Positions 50,066-59,133 of a stretch of 64,000 nt of DNA are shown piece by piece. This stretch comes from Aurantiacibacter zhengii (GTDB taxonomy: Bacteria > Pseudomonadota > Alphaproteobacteria > Sphingomonadales > Sphingomonadaceae): NCBI RefSeq assembly GCF_003584125.1, contig NZ_QXFL01000001.1:661612-725611 (forward strand), read 5' to 3'. Each line of letters starts with the position of its first letter. Position 1 is the first letter of the stretch. A program made the position numbers and the translations under genes. The notes beneath the pieces were generated by a model, which saw only the letters and a list, made by a program, of their open reading frames with translations, was not told the DNA's origin and searched no databases.

Positions 50066-51215
50066 GTTCCTCTATATTGTCGCCTTCCTGATCGTGCTGG
50101 CGATTGCCGTGCTGCTTGTCCTGCGCCTGTACGCGGACGAACTGACGCAGATGGCTCTCGTGCCCGATGTCGAATTTACCGAGCAGGATGCCCTTGCGGA
50201 CAACGCCTACCAGGATCCGGCCATGTGGTTCAGCCGTCCGGGCAAGGGTGTGAACGATCCGGCCCGCTGGCAACCGGCCTTCAGTGAAGAGCTCTCAACC
50301 CGCGCCGCGCCTGAAGAACCCGAGGACGCGCAGGACACGCCGCGCTTCGCCGTGTTCTTCATCCACCCGACCAGCTTCCTCGATAACGATGCGTGGAATG
50401 CCCCGCTGGATCATGAGGATTCGCAGAACCGCGCCCGCCTTATGGTGCGCGGCATGGCCAGCGCATTCAACAGGGCCAGCGAAATCTGGGTTCCGCGCTA
50501 TCGCCAGGCGACCTACGGCGCGTTCCTGACCGATGCCCCCGAAGCCGGGCGCGCGCTGGATGCCGCCTATGCCGATATCGAGCAGGCCTTCGACTTCTTC
50601 ATCGATTCCGTTCCGGAGGACACGCCCATCGTGCTGGCAGGGCACAGCCAGGGCGGCTATCACGTCGTGCGCCTGCTGACCGAGAGGCTGAAGGGCACAC
50701 CGCTGATGGAGCGGGTTGCCGTCGCCTACCCGGTCGGCATGCCGATCTCGATCGAAACCGATCTGCCAGCGCTGGGCCTGCCCGCCTGTGCAACTGCCCA
50801 GCAGGCCGGATGCGTCGCCAGCTGGGCCAGCTTTGCCGAGCCTGCAGAGCCGGGCCAGTACCTGCGCCTCTACAACGAAACACCCGGTATCGACGGGCAA
50901 AGCCGCACCGATACGCCTATCGTGTGCGTCAACCCGCTCACCGGCAGCCTAAACGGCAGCGCCGACGCGGAACGCAACCTGGGTACGCTGGTGCCCGATG
51001 GCGATCTGGCAAACGGAGAACTGATCGCAGGTGCCGTGCCCGCCCGCTGCGATCCCGATACCGGCATCCTGCTGATCGGCGATCCGCCCGACCTGGGGCA
51101 GTACGTGCTGCCGGGCAACAACTACCACGTCTACGATATCCCGCTGTTCTGGCGGAACCTGCAACAGGATGTGGTCAACCGGGTGCGCGCATGGCAGCAA
51201 GCACGACCCTCGTAA
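50034..51215 (+). CDS. DUF3089 lipase-like protein
   Basis: 393 residues from ATG 50034; an N-terminal membrane anchor (FLYIVAFLIVLAIAVLLVL) precedes an alpha/beta-hydrolase domain with the nucleophile elbow LAGHSQGGYHVV (G-x-S-x-G). FFIHPTSFLDNDAWNAP is typical of DUF3089. Cysteines CATAQQAGC and VCVNPLTG could form disulfides in the periplasm. Substrate unknown, probably an ester or lipid. It overlaps the permease gene upstream and the ruvX gene downstream by 25 bases. Confidence 0.82.
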   Translation: MPLPWRTTLRKFLYIVAFLIVLAIAVLLVLRLYADELTQMALVPDVEFTEQDALADNAYQDPAMWFSRPGKGVNDPARWQPAFSEELSTRAAPEEPEDAQDTPRFAVFFIHPTSFLDNDAWNAPLDHEDSQNRARLMVRGMASAFNRASEIWVPRYRQATYGAFLTDAPEAGRALDAAYADIEQAFDFFIDSVPEDTPIVLAGHSQGGYHVVRLLTERLKGTPLMERVAVAYPVGMPISIETDLPALGLPACATAQQAGCVASWASFAEPAEPGQYLRLYNETPGIDGQSRTDTPIVCVNPLTGSLNGSADAERNLGTLVPDGDLANGELIAGAVPARCDPDTGILLIGDPPDLGQYVLPGNNYHVYDIPLFWRNLQQDVVNRVRAWQQARPS

Positions 51216-51688
51216 CCGAAGACGCGGCCGAGTTTCGCAATGCGCTGCCGCTGGGCGGCGTGCTTCTGGGGCTGGACCTTGGCACCAAGACCATCGGCAC
51301 GGCCATTTGCGATGCCGGATGGAGTTTCGCGACGGCGGGCAAGACCCTGCCCAAGGGAAAGTTCACGCGCGACGCAGCAGCGCTGGAAGAAATATGCAAG
51401 GCGCGCTCCGTCGCCGGGATCGTTCTCGGCCTGCCGCTGAACATGGATGGCAGCGCCGGCCCGCGCGCCCAGGCCAGCCGCGCTTTCGCCCGCAACCTGG
51501 CCGGTGAGCAAAGCCCCCTTGGCTTGCCGGTACTGCTGTGGGACGAACGCTGGTCAACCACGGCAGCCGAGCGAGACATGATCGCGACCGATACCAGCCG
51601 CCGTAAACGCGCCGAACGTATCGACAGCCACGCAGCGGCGATCATTCTGCAAGGCGCGATAGACCGCCTGGCGGGCGGAATTCTCTAG
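51191..51688 (+). CDS. ruvX: Holliday junction resolvase-like RuvX (YqgF)
   Basis: 165 residues, RNase H-like fold: the first catalytic Asp in LLGLDLGTKTIGTAIC, a second acidic patch in VLLWDERWSTTAAER and a third Asp in RIDSHAAAIILQ. YqgF/RuvX is required for rRNA 5' end maturation and has been linked to Holliday junction cleavage. The N-terminus is about 20 residues longer than usual before the first strand. Last gene of the pyrE operon; a non-coding stretch follows. Confidence 0.9.
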   Translation: MAASTTLVTEDAAEFRNALPLGGVLLGLDLGTKTIGTAICDAGWSFATAGKTLPKGKFTRDAAALEEICKARSVAGIVLGLPLNMDGSAGPRAQASRAFARNLAGEQSPLGLPVLLWDERWSTTAAERDMIATDTSRRKRAERIDSHAAAIILQGAIDRLAGGIL

Positions 51689-51938
51689 CGAGCGAACGGC
51701 TGCAACCCCGGCCGGTAACGCAGAATCCCACGCCGAAACCGGGCAGTCGGCTGCCGACCCCGTTGCGGACGTAGCAATGCGGTCGCGTCGGTTCGAAAAC
51801 CGGACATTTAAGAAGCATCAGGTTATGTAGGACAGTGCGCCTCAACTAAGCCATGCGAACCTACGCTGGTCATCCCGAAAGCCGACTTTCATCATCGGAA
51901 ATGAAGCTTCGCTCCAGTGAAGGAATGACTCTGGTTGC
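51689..51938. other. Noncoding stretch after ruvX
   Basis: No gene seen in 250 bases. It includes a GC-balanced part with weak hairpins and the palindromic repeat GAAAGCCGACTTTC at 51877-51890. The region ends at the stop of the TonB-dependent receptor gene, so it also contains that gene's transcript end, without an evident intrinsic terminator. Confidence 0.4.
51877..51890. repeat. Copy 1 of short near-palindrome
   Basis: GAAAGCCGACTTTC, a 14-base near-palindrome, occurs here and again at 54146-54159, either side of the TonB-dependent receptor gene. The arms GAAAG and CTTTC are inverted, with a 4-base centre. Confidence 0.65.
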
Positions 51939-53972
51939 TCAAAACCGATAGCGAGCGCTGACCCGCAACTGGCGAGGCTCCACCGGATGGATGTGCAAGT
52001 CCTCCATTCCTGCTGCCTCTCCCGCCAGACGGGATTCGTAGAAATAGGTAATGTCGGCATCTTTGGCGTCGAACACGTTGAACACCTCCGCGCCCAAGGT
52101 TAGCGGACCGAAGTCCCAATATCCGCCGAGGTTCACCAAGGTTGTCGGATCCGACTTGACTGAGCCATCCTCGATCAGCGGAGCGCTGCCGAAATGGCGT
52201 AGCTGGGCAGTCAAAGTGAGGTCTGTCACCGGCTTGACCGTTACACCGCCTGCAAAGACTTCCGGCACGGCACCAGGAATGTCGCGCATCCCTGCGGGTG
52301 GGCCGACATAACGGGCATCGGTACGGGCATAGCTGGCATCGAGCAGCAGCCAGTCGGTCGGACGCCAGAACAGGTTTGCTTCCACGCCATAACGGCGCGA
52401 ACCGTCATTGGCCTCGGTCGCTCCGCCATCGCCCACGAAGACAAGTTCGGAATCCAGCTTCAGCCAGAACCCGACAAGGGACGCGTGGAAACTGCCTTGC
52501 TGCACGCGCGCGCCGATTTCCGCGCCTTCGGCCCGCGCGAAGACCGGCACCCGGTCTGCCGGATCGCCACTTACCGGATCAATGGTAATGGCCGCACCGC
52601 GCACGTCGTTGGAATGGAAGCTCTGCCCATAATTGGCATAGAGCTCGAGTGCGTCGGTCACCTGCCATGCCAGCGATGCCTTGGGAGCGAGGATGCCGTC
52701 ATTACCATCGCCGGAATTAGCCGCGAGATCGGCGGAAACATCATAGGAGATATGGTCATAGCGCAAACCAAGGATCGCGCGCAGGCCAGGAGCGAGCGTA
52801 ACTTCGCCATTGGCATAGAGACCGAGGCCAGTTTCATCGACGCTGTCAGTCCGAATGGGCGTAGTGGCCACACCGCCCACGCTGTTGAACAGGCCGACCT
52901 TGGAAATGGCATCATGCCGCAGGTCCGCACCCAGCGTGAGGTCAAATGCTCCCAAGTCGAATTGGTGATCGACCGACCCGCCCAGAACCCAGCGCCGGTC
53001 AACCTGCACGAACTGGTCGCCGTCCACCGGGTCTTCGAGGAAGTAGGTAAAATTGGAGACCAGCCGAAAATCGTAGAATGTCGCAAAGGCGTTATAGGTG
53101 GTCGATCCAATGGTCCCGTTCACCACCGCGCCCAGCCTGGTCGTCTTGCCGCCCAGATCGGGGTCGATATTGCCGAAGCGGTCAATCAGCCCATTGTCGA
53201 TGGCGCGTTGCGGCACCTGGTCGGTTGAGTTCCATTTGGAATCGTAAGCGTTGAGCTGGACCGAGAAGCTGCTGTCATGCCCTTGCGTGCTGTATTTGAT
53301 CAGGCCTGCGAACCGCTCCAGATCCTCGTCCAGCACCCACGGACCGTCGTAGAACTGTGTTTCGGCCGCGATCAGCAGGTCACCGGAGCCAACGCGTGTG
53401 CTTCCACCTGCGACGCCGCGCAGGAAGCCGAATGCCCCCGCTTCCACCTTGGCAAAGGGATCGAGTGCGTCAGCCGTCGTGAAAGCGACCGTACCCGCTG
53501 CGGTGAAATCGCCGACATCGGCAAAATACGGCCCCTTGCGATAGTCGATGCGCTCCAGCGTTTCCGGAATAACAAAGTTGAAATCGAGATATCCTTGGCC
53601 GTGTCCATGCGTACGCATGTTGATCGGCGCACCATCGACGAAGCCCGCGAAATCCGTGCCGTGGTCGAGATTGAAACCGCGCAGGAAATACTGGTTGGCC
53701 TTGCCGCTGCCCGAATGCTGCGTGGCGATCACGCCGGGGACGTTCTCCACCAGCTCTCCGGTGCGAGAGATCGGCACGTCCTCGAAATCGGCATAGCCGA
53801 CCGTGCCTTGCGATCCGGATTGGGCCACACCGATCACTTCAAGGGCGCGGCCATAAACAACGATCTGGTTGTCGGCCTCGTCAGTGCCTTCCTCTTGTGC
53901 GAATGCAGACGTTGAGAAAAGACTGCCGAGCAACATCGCGCTAAGTGCCTTTGTCGCAGTGCTTCCGCGCAT
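51939..53972 (-). CDS. TonB-dependent receptor
   Basis: 677 residues. Signal peptide (cleavage after FAQ near residue 26), plug domain (VPISRTGELVENVPGVIATQHSGSGKANQYFLRG) and a 22-stranded barrel whose C-terminus ends in an aromatic strand (VSARYRF). NQYFLRGFNLDHGTDF is a family hallmark. A TonB box is not evident; EADNQIVVYGRA near residue 33 may serve. Substrate is unknown; siderophore, vitamin B12 or oligosaccharide are all possible and no dedicated regulator or uptake genes adjoin. GGGAAG precedes ATG 53972. Confidence 0.92.
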   Translation of the reverse strand: MRGSTATKALSAMLLGSLFSTSAFAQEEGTDEADNQIVVYGRALEVIGVAQSGSQGTVGYADFEDVPISRTGELVENVPGVIATQHSGSGKANQYFLRGFNLDHGTDFAGFVDGAPINMRTHGHGQGYLDFNFVIPETLERIDYRKGPYFADVGDFTAAGTVAFTTADALDPFAKVEAGAFGFLRGVAGGSTRVGSGDLLIAAETQFYDGPWVLDEDLERFAGLIKYSTQGHDSSFSVQLNAYDSKWNSTDQVPQRAIDNGLIDRFGNIDPDLGGKTTRLGAVVNGTIGSTTYNAFATFYDFRLVSNFTYFLEDPVDGDQFVQVDRRWVLGGSVDHQFDLGAFDLTLGADLRHDAISKVGLFNSVGGVATTPIRTDSVDETGLGLYANGEVTLAPGLRAILGLRYDHISYDVSADLAANSGDGNDGILAPKASLAWQVTDALELYANYGQSFHSNDVRGAAITIDPVSGDPADRVPVFARAEGAEIGARVQQGSFHASLVGFWLKLDSELVFVGDGGATEANDGSRRYGVEANLFWRPTDWLLLDASYARTDARYVGPPAGMRDIPGAVPEVFAGGVTVKPVTDLTLTAQLRHFGSAPLIEDGSVKSDPTTLVNLGGYWDFGPLTLGAEVFNVFDAKDADITYFYESRLAGEAAGMEDLHIHPVEPRQLRVSARYRF

Positions 53973-54247
53973 GTCTTCCCTGACTGCTAATTTCTTGATT
54001 TTGCGAGGGGCACCATAGATCGCTCCGAAGACAAAGGCCAGCCACCCAGGGTCAGCTTTGGAATAACTAGAACGCGAAACCGACAGTCTCCTACCGGTTC
54101 AGCCTACGTAATTGGTGGATTGTCCGGTTTGTCGATTTGCCATCTGAAAGCCGACTTTCGGGAAACCACCCCGTTTCGGCCACCCTGCTTCTTTCGCGGT
54201 CGGCCCGATAGCGGTCGCCTGTTCCTATCAGGCCTCGACCGAGTGAC
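53973..54247. other. Noncoding stretch upstream of the receptor
   Basis: 275 bases without a gene. On the minus strand it carries AACCG...CGGTT hairpin potential near 54080-54100 and the repeat GAAAGCCGACTTTC at 54146-54159. It should contain the receptor promoter; no clear Fur box or riboswitch was found. Confidence 0.4.
54146..54159. repeat. Copy 2 of short near-palindrome
   Basis: Second copy of the 14-base GAAAGCCGACTTTC found at 51877-51890. The two copies are in the same orientation and both lie in noncoding DNA. Confidence 0.65.
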
Positions 54248-54707
54248 CTAAATCCGCTCCAGCACCATTCTCCTGCGCGTCGCCTCGCGGGCGACCAACC
54301 GGCTGCCGCTGTCTTCCGCGCACCGCCACAGTTGGTCGCGCTCTACCGGGTCGAGAATTGCGGCCTGCGCTTCCAGCGCCACCAGGCGCATCCTGTCGCT
54401 GGGATGCGTGCGCGCGAAGGTATGCGCCAGGTCACGTGCCTCCTCGCATCCCAGGCCCACAGCCACGCGCATGAAAGTTTCGTTGCCGCCGGGGCTGATC
54501 ACGCCTGCGATCTCGTCCTTCTCGACATCGAAGCGGTACTGGTCGAGCAACCCCTGCGCCCCGTTAGCGTGCATGATGTTGATAGAGACCGACAGGCTTC
54601 GGGCGGCAATTGCGAGTGAACGTCGCGGTGCGCGCGGTCATGTAAGCCAGGAAGGTGCGGTTGTCGGCCAGCCGCCGGCTGGCCAGATCGATCCTGGGAA
54701 GTTTCAT
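54248..54707 (-). pseudogene. Frameshifted gene of unknown function
   Basis: Two reading frames join end to end. From ATG 54707 with AGGAG 10 bases upstream comes MKLPRIDLASRRLADNRT and on to about 47 residues, then a stop. A second frame carries on through the same region (LAIAARSLSVSINIMHANGA and 100 more residues to 54248) without its own start or ribosome-binding site until ATG 54574. The total length of 460 bases is not a multiple of three, so one base gained or lost near 54600-54640 explains it. The joined protein would be about 152 residues; no family recognised. A sequencing error or programmed frameshift is also possible. Confidence 0.5.
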
Positions 54708-54717
54708 GAGAAGTCAT

Positions 54718-54755
54718 CTCCTGCAACGAAACGGCACCGCGCTGTTTCGTTGCAG
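54718..54755 (-). promoter_or_regulatory. Perfect 12-bp inverted repeat at a ribosome-binding site
   Basis: CTGCAACGAAAC (54721-54732) and GTTTCGTTGCAG (54744-54755) are perfect inverted arms with an 11-base loop. The AGGAG ribosome-binding site (54718-54722, minus) of the frameshifted gene overlaps the foot of the stem. It could be an operator or an RNA hairpin that limits ribosome access. Confidence 0.6.
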
Positions 54756-54820
54756 GAACGTGTGGCGGTGCAAACGCCGCGACTTAAGTTAAATGATTGT
54801 CGTAACGCGGTTTTGACTTT

Positions 54821-55600
54821 CTACTCGCGGTGGAGAATTACCACCAGGCCATGCGGCGACGGCCCGGAATGGGGGAGGATGAGGCGCTGCGCGTCCGCCC
54901 GTGCGCGATCAACTATCGCGGCAGGCACGGCGCGGTCGGCTATCACCGCATCCGCGCTGCCCAGCAGCCGGGCTTGGCGGATGGTCAGGTCTTCCGGATC
55001 GTCGCTGGCAAGGGTGAAGGTGAAGACCGCATCGGCACCTTGGTCTGCCGCGCCATCGAGCCACGCCTGCACGCGCCCCTCCCCGCCAGAGACAAGCGGG
55101 TCGAGCGGACCGCCCTCCCCCAGGGCCTCGTCCAGCGCCCGGCGGCGTTCGCCCATGTCGGGAAACCGCGTCTTGATCGCGGCGCGCATGGCAGAAAGCT
55201 TCTCTGCCAACGCGCCCAGATCGGCAGGAAGCAATCTTTCCAGCCGCAAGCGCAATTGCTTGGCCAGCCCGGCAGAGGCCCCGCTGGTGCCGACAGCGAT
55301 CAGCACCGGATCGCGTTCCAGCAGGCTGGGTGTGGTGAAATCGCACAGGTCCGGGCGATCGACCACGTTCACCAGCAGCCCGGCGCAGCGCAGGCGAATG
55401 GCATCGCCCTCGCACATCTTTTCATCGTCGTGGGCGATGAAGGCGAGGCGCGCGCCCTCGTCGATACCTACCTGCATATCGGCCACAACGCGGCCACCGG
55501 CCCGCTCGACCAGTCGCCGCTTGGGCTCTGCCATGGCCCCTTCCCCCAGCACGATCACCGGCTGTCCGGCAATGCGGTGGAAGAGAGGCAGCGAGCGCAT
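54821..55600 (-). CDS. Siroheme synthase N-terminal protein with SUMT remnant
   Basis: 259 residues. The first 155 are a Met8/CysG N-terminal domain (PVIVLGEGAMAEPKRRLVE NAD-binding start; VNVVDRPDLCDFTTPSLLER and GTSGASAGLAKQLR), which oxidises precorrin-2 and inserts iron to make siroheme. The last 90 residues (DPEDLTIRQARLLGSADAVI) resemble the beginning of the uroporphyrinogen-III methyltransferase (SUMT) domain of CysG, but the rest of that domain is missing. The start overlaps the lysA stop by 1 base (ATGA), so it is the last gene of the argH-lysA transcript. Confidence 0.86.
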   Translation of the reverse strand: MRSLPLFHRIAGQPVIVLGEGAMAEPKRRLVERAGGRVVADMQVGIDEGARLAFIAHDDEKMCEGDAIRLRCAGLLVNVVDRPDLCDFTTPSLLERDPVLIAVGTSGASAGLAKQLRLRLERLLPADLGALAEKLSAMRAAIKTRFPDMGERRRALDEALGEGGPLDPLVSGGEGRVQAWLDGAADQGADAVFTFTLASDDPEDLTIRQARLLGSADAVIADRAVPAAIVDRARADAQRLILPHSGPSPHGLVVILHRE

Positions 55601-56880
55601 CAGTCGAGCAGAAAGTCCGGCACGCGCTCCGCGTCCATGATGGCGTCGGCGGGAATGCGGTCGGCCACTACGGCGAACTGTTCGCCGTCCACAAGCACCT
55701 CGGGCACGAAACCGCGCGAGTTATAGCTGCTGGCCATGGTTGCGCCATAGGCGCCGGCGGTGCGGAACACGGCCAGTTCGCCGGATTGCAGCGCTTCGAT
55801 CTCGCGATCGGTGGCGAAGGTGTCGCCGGTTTCGCAGATCGGGCCGACGATGTTGGCAACCATCCTGTTGCGCGTGGGCGATACTGCGTCGAAATCGTGC
55901 CAGGCACCGTACATCGCCGGTCGGGCGAGATCGTTCATCGCCGCATCGACAATGACGAACGGCGGGCCGTTGCCGCCACGCTTCACGCGCACCACGCGGG
56001 TGAGCAGGACCCCCGCATTGCCAGCAATCACGCGCCCAGGCTCGAATGTCAGGTGAACATCCCATCCCTCCGTGGCGCGCGCGACCATCGCGCCGTAGTC
56101 TGCGGGGCTGGGCGGTTTTTCGCTGGCCTTGTAGGGCACGCCCAGCCCGCCGCCCAGATCGACATGCGTGATTGCATGGCCATCGGCGCGCAGGTCCTTC
56201 ACCAGCTTGCCAACCTTGGCAAAGGCGGTCTCCAGCGGTTCCAGATCAAGCAACTGGCTGCCGATATGTACCGCCACGCCGCGCAGGTTCAGGCCAGGCA
56301 GCCTCGCCAGATCACCGAACACTTCCCGAGCGCGGACCAGCGGAATGCCGAACTTGTTCTCGGCCCGGCCGGTGGAAATCTTCTCGTGCGTCTTGGCATC
56401 GACATCGGGGTTGATGCGCAAGGTGGCCTGCGCCTCCAGACCCTGGTCCGCGGCCAGTTCGGCAAGTTCCCGCCCCTCTTCGGAGGACTCGATGTTGAAC
56501 TGGCCGATGGCCTTCTCCAGCCCCAGTTGCAATTCGCCCCGTGTCTTGCCGACACCGGAAAAGACGATCTTGTCCGCCGGAATGCCCGCGGTCAGCGCGC
56601 GCACCAGTTCTCCGCCGGAAACCACATCTGCGCCAAAACCCTGGCGGCCCAGCACTTTGAGAACCGCGACATTGGGGTTCGATTTCACGGCAAAGGCAAC
56701 CAGCGGTTCCCTTCCCGATGCCTTTACGACCGGCTCCAGCCCTTCACGGAAAACGCGCGCATGGCGTTCAAGCGTGGCGCGGGAATAGACGTAGACAGGC
56801 GTGCCTACGTCCTCTGCAATGCGCGACAGCGGCACATCCTCCGCATGGAGTTCGCCGTTCCTGAGCTGGAAATGGTCCAC
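55600..56880 (-). CDS. lysA: Diaminopimelate decarboxylase
   Basis: 426 residues. LysA makes lysine from meso-diaminopimelate using PLP. The PLP Lys is in VAFAVKSNPNVAVLK, the His of the barrel in AVHIGSQLLD, the Gly-rich phosphate loop in DLGGGLGVPY, and the C-terminal active-site Cys-Glu in GPICETGDTFA. Length and motifs are complete. It starts 15 bases after the small lipoprotein gene and overlaps the siroheme gene. Confidence 0.97.
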   Translation of the reverse strand: MDHFQLRNGELHAEDVPLSRIAEDVGTPVYVYSRATLERHARVFREGLEPVVKASGREPLVAFAVKSNPNVAVLKVLGRQGFGADVVSGGELVRALTAGIPADKIVFSGVGKTRGELQLGLEKAIGQFNIESSEEGRELAELAADQGLEAQATLRINPDVDAKTHEKISTGRAENKFGIPLVRAREVFGDLARLPGLNLRGVAVHIGSQLLDLEPLETAFAKVGKLVKDLRADGHAITHVDLGGGLGVPYKASEKPPSPADYGAMVARATEGWDVHLTFEPGRVIAGNAGVLLTRVVRVKRGGNGPPFVIVDAAMNDLARPAMYGAWHDFDAVSPTRNRMVANIVGPICETGDTFATDREIEALQSGELAVFRTAGAYGATMASSYNSRGFVPEVLVDGEQFAVVADRIPADAIMDAERVPDFLLD

Positions 56881-56895
56881 TTGAATTCAGTCCAA

Positions 56896-57131
56896 TCAAC
56901 GTTCCGGCGGGAGGTCGAAGGGATCGTCCTCGCGCTCCTCGCTCTCCCGCCGCAATTCCACACTGCGTTCGGGCGCAGCCTGCGGATCGAGCTCTAGCAA
57001 CTCCTCTGCATCGAGCGGTTCTGCAGCCCCATAGGGCGCAGGCGGCAGGGTTTCGCCCGCCGCCGGCTCGAGATCGGCAGTCTGGGCGCAGGCGCCCAGT
57101 GCGAGTGCCGGCAGCAGCAACAAAAAGCGCT

Positions 57132-57135
<4 letters not shown>
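56896..57135 (-). CDS. Small lipoprotein between argH and lysA
   Basis: 79 residues: lipoprotein signal with lipobox LGAC (C16), then an acidic and Pro/Glu-rich mature part ([35 protein letters not shown]). Small lipoproteins in this spot recur in alphaproteobacteria and resemble LptM/YifL, which matures the LptD-LptE complex in E. coli; the equivalence here is only suggested by size and position. It shares ATGA with the argH stop (57132-57135) and is 15 bases from lysA. Confidence 0.8.
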
Positions 57136-58508
<1,373 letters not shown>

Positions 58509-58527
58509 TGCATTGGAGGATGTATCC

Positions 58528-59133
58528 TTGGCCAATTCGCGCCCGTTCCTGATCTGCCTTGCCGCCGGTGCGGCCCTGTCTCTTGGCGCGTGCGATAACG
58601 GTGCGGAGGATGAGGCGCAAGAAAACGTGGACGTTGCCGTCCCAAGCGAAACTATCGAACTGACCGGCTCGATGGACACCAGCTTTGCCGGCGAAACCAT
58701 TCCCGAGGTTACCGTGGTCAACCCTGCTGGCGAGGAACTGCTGCTGTCCGATGTGGGCGAACCGGTACTGCTGAACCTTTGGGCGACCTGGTGCGCGCCG
58801 TGCGTTGTGGAGATGCCGCTGCTCGATGAACTCGCCGCCGACCTGGAAGGCCAGGTACGCGTGGTCACGGTAAGCGAGGACATGCGCGGGGCGGACGTGG
58901 TGGAACCATTCTTTGCAGAGCGTGACCTGCCCAACCTGCCGCAGTGGCTGGATCCCGACAACGAACTGGCTTTCACCTTCGGGGGCGGTCCGGTGCTGCC
59001 GTTGACCGTACTCTACGATGCCGAGGGTAACGAATTGTGGCGCGTGATCGGGGCCTACGACTGGGGCACCGAAGAAGCCCGCGCCCAGGTGCTCGATGCG
59101 CTGTCGGAAGAGAGTGCGGACAGCGAATCGTAA
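58528..59133 (+). CDS. TlpA-like thioredoxin lipoprotein
   Basis: 201 residues from TTG 58528, chosen because GGAGGA (58515-58520) lies 7 bases upstream. A lipoprotein signal (lipobox LGAC, C22) is followed by an acidic linker and a TlpA/ResA-type thioredoxin domain with the redox pair in [17 protein letters not shown]. It should keep c-type cytochromes or oxidase copper-site cysteines reduced in the periplasm. The divergent pairing with argH is often seen in alphaproteobacteria. Its last 79 bases overlap the end of the minus-strand FAD monooxygenase gene. Confidence 0.9.
   Translation: MANSRPFLICLAAGAALSLGACDNGAEDEAQENVDVAVPSETIELTGSMDTSFAGETIPEVTVVNPAGEELLLSDVGEPVLLNLWATWCAPCVVEMPLLDELAADLEGQVRVVTVSEDMRGADVVEPFFAERDLPNLPQWLDPDNELAFTFGGGPVLPLTVLYDAEGNELWRVIGAYDWGTEEARAQVLDALSEESADSES

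Noticed and set aside
54050..54110. A possible cobalamin riboswitch in the receptor leader (GGTAGGAGACTGTCGG on the minus strand)
   Set aside because: It resembles the 3' end of a B12 box, but the other conserved riboswitch elements are not found upstream, so it is probably a chance hairpin.
54754..54790. An EcfG-like GGAAC after the hairpin at 54721-54755
   Set aside because: GGAAC is present on the plus strand but no CGTT occurs 16-17 bases downstream, and no plus-strand gene follows.
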